45,065 nt of DNA from Cudoniella acicularis (lineage: Eukaryota; Ascomycota; Leotiomycetes; Helotiales; Helotiaceae), in contig JAAMPI010000291.1 in NCBI GenBank assembly GCA_013054445.1, positions 1 through 45,065 on the forward strand, written 5' to 3'. The translations under genes and the position numbers were made by a program. Each line of letters starts with the position of its first letter. Within the stretch, counting starts at the first letter, position 1. The notes beneath the pieces are model-generated. The model worked only from the letters and a program-made list of their open reading frames with translations. It was not told the DNA's origin and did no database searches. Below, piece after piece: positions 10,593 through 20,453 of the stretch.

Positions 10593-11244
10593 GTTGACGG
10601 CTTTGTCCTTCACGATTCTTCTCTTTTGCACGAAAGGGTTCTCAGGTTTTGACTGTAGATGAGGCTGTGGGTAACGTTTACACTCTTAGTTTCGGGTGTG
10701 AAAGAGTTTTGTGGTCAAAGGTTTGCTTTCGAGTGTGAAATTGATAGAAGTGGTGGCCTCGCGTTAGCGTCGTACTTCCTTTTTTTGGGCGGGGCAGCAG
10801 CCTTTATTTATGCGAGGCTGGTGAATCGGGAAGGGGCGCAAAGGACGCTAAGACAAGTCCATAATGTCACGTGATGGTACCCTTTTCCTCCTCGTCCAGA
10901 GCTCAAGTTCCAGGTCCTTGCGAGTATATTATGCTTTACATTAGGTCGTCCAGACGGGAGTGTTTAAGTTTCCTTCTCTGCATGCTTTGTATGTAAAAGA
11001 ATTCGGGCTTAAATGGGGCAATATTCAAACCCTAAGGGCCGGTATGTTGAACATAAGCATATTCAAAGAGTTTAGCTGATTCTCTCAGGAACAGCATAAA
11101 CAGGCCCTGCATCGTGTGATGGCTAGAAGGTTTGTGGTACATTGAGGTATACTATGGACGCTCATTTACAAGAGTATCATACAAGAGCCTGACGCCCTCT
11201 AAACTCCTCCTATGCATATGCATATAATACATGCCAAACTCCTA
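10593..11244. other. Intergenic: NC2-beta promoter side
   Basis: Lies between the NC2-beta start and the 3' end of mS45, both on the minus strand. Short frames here have no domain character. A CACGTG is at 10868-10873. Confidence 0.5.
10868..10873. promoter_or_regulatory. CACGTG upstream of NC2-beta
   Basis: CACGTG in the context GTCACGTGATG, about 275 bp upstream of the NC2-beta start codon on the minus strand. Function is inferred from recurrence only. Confidence 0.35.
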
Positions 11245-12549
11245 TCATTCGACAGCCTTCGGAATCTTGATCTGCCCTCTACTTCGGTCATAAAGCGGTA
11301 CACCATACCGCCATCCAACACCCTTATATCCTCTCCCGTCCTTTCCGGTGGCATCAACATTAGCCTCTGTAAATCGGAACTCCCACCTCGGAGTCTCGAA
11401 TTTCTTTGTTTTTGCATCCTTCTTAGCTTTTACCATAGCAGCTTTCAGTTGCTTGGCTTCAGCTTCTTCTTCCCGAGCTCTCGCTCTCTCCTCTCGCTCC
11501 TGCCTGGAGAGACCGGCCAAGACCTCTCTGTGTTGCAGAACCAATTCAGGGTGGGGTATTCGCTCATCGGCTGGAAGAAGTTTCTCGTTGAAGACTTTAG
11601 CTGCGTCGGCACGAGTAAATTGTCTCGACTCAGAAGTAGGGTGGAAGATTTGTTGTCCAGTAGATGCGTGAACGGGGAGATCGTTGATCGATTCGTGTAT
11701 GATCTTTCTTTCTCGAACGGGGTCGTAAGGTATTCCCCGCTCGGCATCGTAAGGTGTGCTTGGAAGCATTGACATGACTGCTTTAGCATACGGCCGCGCA
11801 AGTGGTTTCCCCTTGCCATCAAAGTTAGCTGATGCTCTTGGCTATGTACCAAGGTAGAAGAAAAGCAGGAATAGGACTTTCAGAGAGGCTCGCATGCGTA
11901 AATTTTGTAACCATGTAGTTGTCTTAAAGACTAATCGATATTTTAAATATCATCATAAAATCATTTTGAAATAGAAAAATAAAACGTGGCGCGGACTTAC
12001 AATTCGTTTCCACTCTTTTTCAACCTCCATGAGACGGACCACGGCTCCAACTCGACTCATTTCCACAGATAATTCAGCACTAACTTCTCGAACTGATTTC
12101 CCTTCTATCATTATCCTTCGCCAAATCTCCTCTCGAAGCTCTTCGCTCAGCACAGCCTGGCTGATGAAAGATCGATTCAATGGGAATGGCGCCAGGTCCC
12201 TCACTGTCTCTTTCGGAATTTCATCATCTTTATTCGCTCCAGCGACTTTGAAGGTTTCTTCCTCGCCGTTCCTTCTATGCTTCGCCTTCTCGGCCTCTGC
12301 TTCCACGACTCTCCTCAGCTGTCCTTGGTTGTTGTAAGCTCCAAGATAATTCGTAGACCCAGGCAATGGGTTTTTGAAATTCTCTCCTTTCGTAGCTAGC
12401 CACATAAAAAGCGCTCGTCGAGCTCGTGTTGTTCTCTGATTTTGCGGTGGAGTTGTAGAAAAGGAACGTGAGGAGTGAGCTGTTTTACATAATTGTTTCG
12501 CGCAGGACGTAGCAGGAAATGATGTCGGACATCGTAATGCTGGAGGCAT
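11245..12549 (-). CDS. MRPS35: Mitochondrial small-subunit ribosomal protein mS45 (Mrps35/Bot1 family)
   Basis: Recognised as the fungal mS45 family ('eukaryotic mitochondrial regulator'; yeast Mrps35, S. pombe Bot1), a component of the small mitoribosomal subunit. Exon 1 is 12549-12001 and exon 2 most likely begins at 11811, giving about 371 residues. The N-terminus has a targeting-type sequence (ATSCAKQLCKTAHSSRSFSTTPP) and then MWLATKGENFKNPLPGSTNYL. The alpha-helical core includes ELREEIWRRIMIEGKSVREVSAELSVEMSRVGAVVRL. Exon 2 carries GKPLARPYAKAVMSMLP, a lysine/glutamate coiled segment and RYGVPLYDRSRGQIKIPKAVE. The donor GTAAGT at 12000 is clear. The acceptor is either GGCAAG (exon from 11811, after a GCTAAC branch) or an ACATAG 30 bp earlier, both in frame. 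I prefer the first because it joins WKRI directly to GKPLARPY. Confidence 0.85.
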
Positions 12550-12906
12550 TTCGGATGCCTGTGATTGTAAGGTGGGAGGACAGGTTGCGCAACGAAGCGT
12601 TCTGTGTTGATTTGAGAATTATGGACCTGTTCGAATCTGCAGAAAAATCTCGCGAAGCTCGACTAGTGCATGATCACGTGTTTCTCGAAATTTGTGACGA
12701 GAGCTCAAGATGCTGATACCAAAAAGATCAAAGATATTGAAATAATTTTTCCAAAAGATCATCTGAATTGGTCCCGTACAATTTTAGAAGCTTGCGCTTC
12801 TCATAACGCAAAATATTCTCACAAAGTCGTGAATTCGAAAACATCCACGACTTGTCGAACCATCCATGACAGCCATTTTTCATGCTAGCCCGAGATCATT
12901 AAGGAT
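12550..12906. other. Intergenic: mS45 upstream region
   Basis: A 357-bp gap between two minus-strand genes. No gene is seen. It contains a CACGTG at 12675-12680. Confidence 0.5.
12675..12680. promoter_or_regulatory. CACGTG upstream of mS45
   Basis: CACGTG in the context GATCACGTGTTT, about 126 bp upstream of the mS45 start codon. The role is inferred. Confidence 0.35.
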
Positions 12907-13625
12907 TCAGAAGTCTTGGATACCAGTCTCACCATCTGGTTCTGTGCCTTCCTTTCTATCTTCCCCAACCCAACTCGGCTCCTCGTCTTCAAACCATCTC
13001 TCTTCCTCCTCCACTCTCTCGATAACATCCCATTCTTCACTCTCATCCACAGCTCTGTAGTCAAAATCCGGATCTTCCCCTTTCAGAAATCTAATAGTCA
13101 TCGCAAACTTCCACCTTTCAAACCCGTCCTCCCTATTACTGGGAATCTCATCTTCCTCTTCTAGCAGCACTTCCCCATCCTTCCCCCGAGCATAACTCAC
13201 AAAAGGCAAATAGGGTGCCGAGGAAGATGGTGATAGCTGAATGGGCTCTCCAGACGCAGGAGGAAGCATTGTTCCCTTTTGCAGAGCAGCGATCTTTGCT
13301 TCCGATCGGTAGAGATCAGCTTCTAACACCCCAGAATATCCTTTCGAGCGGCCATCTGCTTCGCGCTCTGCTGGGGTTTGAAAACGCCGTACGCAGCGAT
13401 CATAGAGAAGAGGGTCTACTCGCGTGTTAGTTTTGAGCTGATGGATTGGGAGGAATCGTAGGAACAACCTAGGAGCTCAAGATCAGGTGACGTGAAATAT
13501 GAAGGGTGACGATCAAGATAGAGTTTCCTCCTGTTTTTTATTCTTATTTGAGGCGATATTTGATGAGGGTGTGATGGAGATGATTGTTCTTGTGTTTGAG
13601 GTGGAGGGGACTGCATGTGCGGCAT
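12907..13625 (-). CDS. CCDC97/DUF2052 family protein
   Basis: Two exons (13625-13469 and 13415-12907) with a 53-bp intron (GTTGTT donor, ACTAAC branch, GAGTAG acceptor) encode about 221 residues. The splice joins SPDLELL to DPLLYDRCVRRF, matching the conserved core of the CCDC97/DUF2052 family. Other family features are RIKNRRKLYLDRHPSYF, TPAEREADGRSKGYSGVLEADLYRSEAK, and the acidic C-terminal block FLKGEDPDFDYRAVDESEEWD. Metazoan CCDC97 is reported with the SF3B part of the spliceosome, so a nuclear splicing role is likely but transferred by family only. The start could be Met1 or Met4. It is divergent from the phosphatase gene at 13972, sharing a promoter gap of about 346 bp. Confidence 0.85.
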
Positions 13626-13971
13626 GGTGGCAAGGTGTGGTATCGAGAATAATCTGGGAGTTTCCAGAATTAGATGCCCCGGATTAATCTCAGGACTGTC
13701 AGTTGGTGATTTACACCAGAATTCCGGTTCTGTGGCGGGTTTGCGTCAAGAATTTGGAGAGAATTAATTGTAGCATGAAAGGTTGATGGTTAAGTTCTCG
13801 TTTGGAAGAGCAAGCATATCGCAATGCTGACAATTCAATCCAAAGCCTCGGCAAAACTTCCTAACAAACACAACTTCCTAACCCTTCTTTTCTTCTCACA
13901 ACAATATTTTCTAAAAACAAAAATATTTGTAAATATATTTTTTGGACAGTAGTCCCGTAGATAGTTGCAGC
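13626..13971. promoter_or_regulatory. Divergent promoter region
   Basis: A 346-bp gap between divergently transcribed genes. The right half is AT-rich (runs around 13915-13945). No distinct operator or CACGTG was seen. Confidence 0.35.
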
Positions 13972-14997
13972 ATGAGCGTACCAAATGATGCTGCTCCATC
14001 AACAGGGCCCACCGAAGCACCGTTCATCACAGTTGCGGGGTAAGTCAAAAATAGAGTAGCTTTACCGCAAAACATGCTCAAACCTCTAATGCTAACTACG
14101 CAAAGCATCCCGAATTTTAGAGACCTCGGTGGATATCCCATCTCTTCTCCTACCAACCATTCCATCCGGCGAGAGGTTATTTACCGTTGCGCCGAACCAT
14201 CACGGGTCACCAAAGATGGGATCGAGACTATGCAAAGATTGGGTATCACTCACATCTACGATTTGCGCTCAGGCGATGAAATTAAGCGTTATGAAGATGC
14301 GGGAAGAGGGGGCGTAGTTGAATGGGAAGGTTGTGAAAGAGTATTTGTCCCTTGTTTCAAGGATGAGGATGGAAGCCCAGAAAAATTGGCTATCAAATAC
14401 AGAAATTATGCCGAAAATGGCACAGAGGTCTAATACTCTCTTCCTTACTCAAATTACTCAAACTAATTACATGGCAAGGGATTCACGAAAGCTTACGAGG
14501 ACATTTTGAAAAGTGCCCCAGCGTCGTACAGGACTATTTTGTTACACCTGGCATATGAGCCATCAAAACCTTTAATTGTCCATTGCACGGCAGGAAAAGA
14601 TCGAACGGGTGTTATTTGTGCTTTAGTGTTATCTCTGTGCGGTGTTGACGATGAAGTCGTCGCTCATGAGTACTCTTTGACAGAGGTCGGACTTACAACG
14701 GAATGGAAGGAGAAAGTAATTGAGATTCTGATGCTCCATCCAATTTTGAAAGGCAATGAAGAGGGAGCCTGGAATTTGATCAGCGCTAAGTAAGTTGTAA
14801 AGACTTCCTTCACTACTGCTTTCTGCTAATTTCTGACTAGGGCTGCCAACATGCTGGCCACTCTGAAGCTCATCCAAGAAAAATTTGGCGGTGCAGAAGG
14901 TTATGTTGTGCAAAAGTGTGGCTTGACAAAGGAAGAGGTTAAGATGATCAGATCTAATCTCATAGTTGAGAAGCCTGCAGTCCATCAAGTTAAATAG
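13972..14997 (+). CDS. Tyrosine/lipid phosphatase of the PtpB-like (Y_phosphatase3) family
   Basis: Four exons (13972-14039, 14106-14427, 14479-14789 and 14841-14997) encode about 285 residues. The N-terminal NFRDLGGYP and CAEPSRVT are hallmarks of the family. The catalytic P-loop is HCTAGKDRTG (His165, Cys166, Arg172), with Lys-Asp inside the loop as in bacterial PtpB-type enzymes, which can act on phosphotyrosine and phosphoinositides. Here the substrate is unknown. The helical insert and C-terminus (NMLATLKLIQEKFGG, then VQKCGLTKEEV) are also typical. Introns 1 and 3 have GTAAGT donors. Intron 2 uses an unusual GTCTAA donor but is the only junction that keeps the frame. The protein has no signal peptide, so it is probably cytosolic. 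Confidence 0.88.
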
Positions 14998-15278
14998 TGT
15001 CGTGAGATAAATGTTTAGACCGTCATGAGTTTTTGATAGATAATCACAGCTCTTTCAGAAGATCGTGCCCTATAATCGCAGAATGTTCCAAAAAAAAATT
15101 AAGACATTTCGAAGGGAAGAAAAATTTGTATGAAATGTACCCAAAAAGCGGCTTTGAAAGCCATTTAAAAACAGATCATTTTCAAATTTCTGAATAAACG
15201 AATCCCCAACAGCCCTAATATTTCAATTCTGCCGGTCTTCGTTTTGGAGAGAGAATCTCTCATCTGGTTCCCAATTTC

Positions 15279-16557
15279 TTAGGCAAAGATGGGCCAGATG
15301 GGACTATCCTAACTCGTAGAATTTGCGATGAGGGTTGTATCGAGATTCGCATAACCTTGGCCAATGTGCAAAATTTTAGTAAATGCTACAGTACTGTAGT
15401 ACTGGTAAGTGGTATTCCCAGGAATGAAAAACGACGTCACCTTGCAGCAAGCTCACGAGTTCGCCGTCAAGGAGAACTTGTAACTGCCCCTCCAAGACCT
15501 CGAATGCTGCATGACCAGGAAAGTTTTGATCTTGAATGGTCACGTTTTTCAACAATCGGTCCATGGTAATTGTAGACAATGTAAAATTTCCAGCAGACTG
15601 AGTTGGAGTGACGAGGGGCTGGATGATTTGGTAACCAGCGATCGTGCTGAGATACTTTGGTCCATAATCCTTTGTGACGAAGTAAGGCGTATTGGAATAA
15701 GCTGCTAATGTATTGTCGCCCGTGTGCCAAGTTGTATTCGAAGGAGCAGTCCCGTTGATCGCATCTCGCCGTGGGCTGTAGTCAAGCTGGGCGTAGACGT
15801 CAAAAACTTGGAGTATAGAAATTACACTTGAATCTGACCCTGCCAAGGAAGAATCACTGGTGATGGAGGGATCGTACGGTGAGGATGTGATAGAAGAGTA
15901 ATTTCTTGAAGCGAGAGCATAAAAAAGGTCCTTGGAAAACAATTAGCTTTTACCATGAATAAACTTTCTCAAAAACTTATTCAAATCTACCTGGTTGTAT
16001 TACTCCAACCATCTCCGTATCGGGGTCTAATATCTGGAAAGTATGTGTGGTGTTGTACGGGACTGCACCGTAATCGCCCGGGATAAGTACTCGAGTCTCC
16101 TCATCATCATATTTTTCTGTCCAAAGTTGAAAACGCCCGCGATAATTGAAGAAAGTCTCGTAATGAGTTTGGTGAATGTGGGGGAGAACACCTAAGCTTG
16201 TTGACCCAGGGGCATTCGTGCTGATTAAAGTAAATGCGCTGTCCGACGACGGCCCTGTGACTAGAAATCGATAGATCTGCTGCCCAACAACGCACCCTCC
16301 TACAGAGTAGTGCTCTTCAACAAGTTAGCACTATATTTCTCGCGGAGGGGGGTGGGAGGATGTTTTATGCTCCCCGCAACTCAGAATAGGGAGCCAAGGG
16401 ATAGTGGCCAAGAAATAAGTTGCTTACGAATTGCGTACGGTCGAACGTACGTCGGAATTTGATCAACCCAAATTGAGCTCGAGGAATTATACGCATCTGC
16501 AATTGGTAATGATGTTGCAAGAATAGCAATGCTAGCAACGCCGCTGAAAAAAGGCAT
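15279..16557 (-). pseudogene. Secreted quercetin 2,3-dioxygenase (cupin), probably inactivated
   Basis: Recognisable fungal quercetinase, an extracellular copper cupin that opens the flavonol ring and releases CO. Exon 1 (16557-16428) has a signal peptide (SGVASIAILATSLPIADA). Exon 2 (16314-15980) has the first cupin motif with metal ligands (PHIHQTHYETFF, later TTHTFQ). Exon 3 (from 15930) has DLFYALAS, WHTGDNTLAAY, YGPKYLSTIAGYQI and FPGHAAFEVLEG. Three lesions are visible. First, the exon 2 donor, expected just after codons GRFE, reads GAA-TAAGTT, so the G of a GTAAGT donor is missing. Second, after GDVVF a run of T residues (about 15439) shifts the frame; dropping one T restores IPGNTTYQYY and a typical C-terminus. 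Third, in that restored frame a TAG (15311-15309) stands where TGG is expected, eight codons before the old stop. Without repair the protein lacks the end of the second cupin domain. Confidence 0.85.
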
Positions 16558-18500
16558 CGTGGAAGATACTGTGGAAGAATGACTGAAATGAACGAGAGGG
16601 ACTTGAACAGATACCCAGGAAATCAAAATAGAACAGAGAGATCCCGGGGTTTTAAGTTTCTTGAAGGGTGAGGGCCCCTTATTCAAGTTTTTGTCCGAAG
16701 GGGAGTACGTGGTAGGTAATTGTTGTGGACCTTCATCCCATTACCAGAGCTCCCGAGGAGAAAAGTCTCAAACGCCTACAAGTCGATGCGCACGACACAA
16801 GACCCTCCTATCCACAAGTCCCTAGCTTCGGGTTCATGGCTCAGTGAGTCACTGTAGTTCCTTCTTACACCCTTCGAGATTCAAAATATTTACAAGTCCC
16901 AGCTTTAGGCTCAGAGTTTCTAGAGCTACTGCCTCAAATCGAGGGCTATACTCTTATTGTAACCAGTAGGAACCTCTAAACGCCGTTTTTAACTCTTCCA
17001 AAACTCAAAGAATAATTTTCTATCACATACCTCTTACGTACCCCTTGTGTATATTTCAAGTACATGTTGTGCTTTACAGGCAGCCAACTCGGAGGAAGGT
17101 GGTCCCTTGAGCGGGCTGCAGAGTGGGCCATAGAGCTGTAGGCGCCCTGGACTCTTTTCGCTCTTGGCCCAACTTACCAAGGCCCAAGGATTTCCATCTG
17201 AAGTTGGGAGATGGCAGAAGCCAAGGGGTCGAGAATTGTCGTGAATAAACTCTTCCACCATTGCACCACGTAGACTCAAGCGCGTGGATGCTTTGCTGGC
17301 ATACTTGATCAACCAAATGCAATACATGCTGCATGTAGGTTCACGAGCAATGCTAATTGCACTTGAGGTGATTTTGGTAGGCACAGTAATCATCAAATCC
17401 AAGTGGGCTTTTGAAATTCCCGTGTTTCTTTCAAAGCCTGGGTTGGGGCAAGTGGACATGCGAGGGTGGAGGGTCTTCGAGGTTCGTGAATCGTGGCGAA
17501 ATGATGTAGGGAAGTGAAATTGACAATCCTGCACCCAGAAGTAATGCCAAAACCGTAAAAAAGATCAGAATGCGTGAACGCCGTTCTCAAATGCCATTGC
17601 GGGCCCGTTGAGCCTATCTAATTTAGGGGACAGTCCAAGGGGTCGAAATAGACAAAGTCCCGTCTTTGCGGAACAGGATTCGTGGGGATTAGGCAGATGG
17701 AATGGTGTTGTTTTGTTCCGTTTTTTGTTCTGGCAGTTGTGTGGGCATTGCAACCCGAAGAGCATGTCATTGGAGCAAGAAGTCACGCAGAGACTTCTCA
17801 CGATTTCGCGCACGGTTCAAGAAGCCTGAACCGAGCCGAGATCTGAGCCGACATTCCGAGCTTGTTCCCGATTCTCCCGGGAAGAGCTCAATTTCCGGAT
17901 CTGGCGTCTCGCAGCAATTCACGTTATAAGGGCTCTTCAAGTTTCTGGGTGCTCTTATTAATCACGCAACACGCTCGAGAAAGTGAATTTCATATCGGAG
18001 CAGGCTACTTTTATTTACTTATCAAGCATCATTTTCTATAAGACATCGGATATAGGCTCGGTTCAGACTACGCTTTGTCAGCTATGCCTCACTAAGTTTA
18101 GGCTAACGAAGCAAGATTTTTAGTTGGCCCAAATGGATGGGTGAGGAAAGCCGACGAGTACTTGAAATAAATCTTGGGAAATTCGCTGTTTGTTCATTAC
18201 GTGTACTTCGGTTTCTGCCCTCGAATAACTTGGTTTGTTTTGATCTTATAGCTCGCTGTCATTTACTCGATAAAGTTCTTAGAAATAAATAGGGCTGAAA
18301 AATAGGGTTATATCTTTGAAATTTATATACTCCTTAATATCTTTAATCCAAATCTAGATTTATGTAAGAACCCTGGGCACAGCTTACCGCCCACCTCGCT
18401 TAATTTTCGTCGCGTTGACCACCCCTTTTTGTAACACCATACTTTGTAACCTTAATATTAATTTAATCATCAATTATTTTGCTTCCAAATCAAAAATTGA
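16558..18500. other. Gene-poor stretch with at most a decayed fragment
   Basis: No intact gene is supported. A minus-strand frame at 17034-17534 has some protein-like content (IWLIKYASKASTRLSLRGAMVEEF; then PLGFCHLPTSDGNPWALVSWAK) and could be a decayed fragment of a fungal protein. I cannot name the family and it has no good start. From about 18000 the sequence becomes AT-rich, leading into the transposon relic. Confidence 0.35.
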
Positions 18501-18539
18501 CGATCCTCTTTGGTCATCGCCTCTGCAGGAAGAAGAACA

Positions 18540-19892
18540 CAGAAATTGGAAGACCCTACCTCGTAAAGTAGTCTGATTACTCGTACACTAAGGAAAATCC
18601 GACCAGGAAATCGACAAGGAAACAGACATCCCTACATCGACTATATGAGGCATACGTAAAGCTAAAACAAGCCGCAGAACTCCAAGAGGCAAGCCTTATC
18701 AACAGAAGATGATGATTATACGCGAAATTCGTCATACGATTCGGTTTATATCAAAAAGATTACTCAACGCGTCACCTTACCTATGATCAGGTCCGTGCCT
18801 AGCTAGGCATTCTTGTATCTACCCGCACAATTCGAAGAGAACTGTGTCGCGTAGGCTACCGCCGCTATATTGCACGCCCAAGACCCTATATTGATCGAAA
18901 ACAAGTAAAGAAACAACTTATATTTGCGTTAGAATATAGGTGGTAGGGGACAAGCGACTAGGCTACTAAACACGGTAGAGGGGACTGGCGGAAGGTTATA
19001 TAGAGCGACGAATATGCCTAGGAACGAGGGAAAAGTAGAAGAGTTTGGGTTATATATCATGTTTGTCACAGACCTAGTTTAACGCACAGTCCTACGACTA
19101 AGGAGACTCAGACAGTGTGGCGCTATATGCGACAGGAGGCTGCGACGCGGCCCCTTATCACGTGCCCTCGCTTAGCAGCACTCACCTCCTAGATATATAG
19201 GCCCCTTCAGGGCTACCTCTCTTCTTCTCTCCTTAGCTTAGTTTCTTCATGAATATAGCACTTCTTGCAAATACGTCCCTACGTGACGTCAGGGCCCTAG
19301 TGCCTTTGCAGAGCTGTAACAGTAATAAGCACGAGAGTGGAAGGTCGGGGTGGTCCCGTACAGTATAATGAATATCGTATATTGCAGAATACTATCTTGA
19401 ATTGAGCATGAAGCTCCTATCTAAGGAAAAGCTATCTACTTATATAGAACCTTCCTGCTCCTGGCCCGATGGCCCGCCGCCTCGGTCCATCGGGTCCTTC
19501 TAGTCATGTGATCTAGTCACGCGACTCTCGTGCCTTATACCCCTGGTTCTCTGTGTGGTTCTACGAGAGATCCACCAAGCCTCAGGCCTAGGGTTGCACG
19601 TGATATGAAACCGTAACAGAGGGCTAGGCTTTCTAAACTAGAGCATAGGATCCGTAGGTTTAATTAGCCACTAAGTTCGCCTGATATGAACCTAATTAAG
19701 AAGGTTTAGAGGTGGATGAAGGAGGAATTAAAGAAGTTATCGTATGTGCTAAAAAATAAGGAGGAACCAAAGTAAGAGATCTAAAAGTTATAGGATCAGG
19801 TGGATCCACGTGACTTTAGGCACCGTACTAAGCGCCTTACTTGTATAATTAAGGATATAATTAAAGTTAAAGGTAGAGTGACAATCAACTAA
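18540..19892 (+). mobile_element. Tc1/mariner transposon relic, interrupted
   Basis: The left part (about 18700-19063) reads, through several stops, as a Tc1-type transposase N-terminal region: a second HTH (LGILVSTRTIRRELCRVGYR), RPRPYIDRKQVKKQL, then DWRKVI*SDEYA*ERGKSRRVWV, where the signature WSDE/W residues sit. The right part (19619-19892) resumes as ARLSKLEHRIRRFN*P, then SPDMNLIKKV*RWMKEELKKL, the Tc1 C-terminal SPDLNPIENVW-like motif. About 100 residues of the DDE core are missing between them, replaced by the 19064-19618 segment. Most stops are TAG or TAA where the family expects Trp or Gln, which is what C-to-T / G-to-A mutation such as RIP gives. I could not define terminal inverted repeats, so the outer limits are approximate. 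The element cannot encode a working transposase. Confidence 0.8.
19064..19618. mobile_element. LTR-like segment nested in the Tc1 relic
   Basis: Between the two transposase fragments lies about 555 bp without coding character. It begins TGTCACAG and ends CCGTAACA, which are near-inverted TGT...ACA termini like a solo LTR. It contains CT-rich and GC-rich tracts and two CACGTG sites. I find no convincing target-site duplication (flanks ATGTT and GAGGG), so an old insertion with deletion of the DDE core is an inference. Its ends could instead be accidental. Confidence 0.4.
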
Positions 19893-20453
19893 TAATAGTA
19901 TCGTAAATTTAGTATTTTTACGATTTTTTTAAATACATAGTGTATCGATTTATATTGTAGTCTTAGTGGGGTCGTATGCGCTTCGCATAAAAATGGGCAG
20001 TAAGCTATGGCCGCTACTCTTACATTGATTCTACTGTCTTTCATCCTGAGAAAACTTTGGATGTATTTGTGACTGAAGCGGAGGCACAATGAATGTCAGT
20101 GAGATTAAAGCGATTCCCCTCCCAAAGATAGGTAACAATAACATTAAAATATAACAATACTAGTTGGCTTCATGACTAGGGTGTCACTTGTGTTTCCCTC
20201 GTGACTTGTGTGAATCAGATAATGTCACGTGCTGCAGCCTAGCAACTCAAGAGGGGTCGAGGCTGAGAAACACCAAGTACCGTCATCCTCTCTTTGTCCC
20301 CACCATCAATATTTAAGACACCTGTGTCACAGAAACCTTCCTCCCCTTTCGCATGCCAACCTAAACACCTCTACCTCGAGATTTGTATTCTAAGTGCATA
20401 ACACCCGACTTCGCAAACACAAAGACCTTATCGACAAACGACCCCGCCAAACG
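19893..20453. other. Intergenic: atg3 upstream region
   Basis: AT-rich end of the transposon relic passing into the atg3 promoter and leader. There is no gene. CACGTG lies at 20226-20231. Confidence 0.5.
20226..20231. promoter_or_regulatory. CACGTG upstream of atg3
   Basis: CACGTG in the context TGTCACGTGCTG, about 223 bp before the atg3 start codon. A role is inferred. Confidence 0.35.

Noticed and set aside
17034..17534. 166-codon minus-strand frame
   Set aside because: Part of it looks protein-like, but there is no credible start, splice pattern or nameable family; kept only as a possible decayed fragment.
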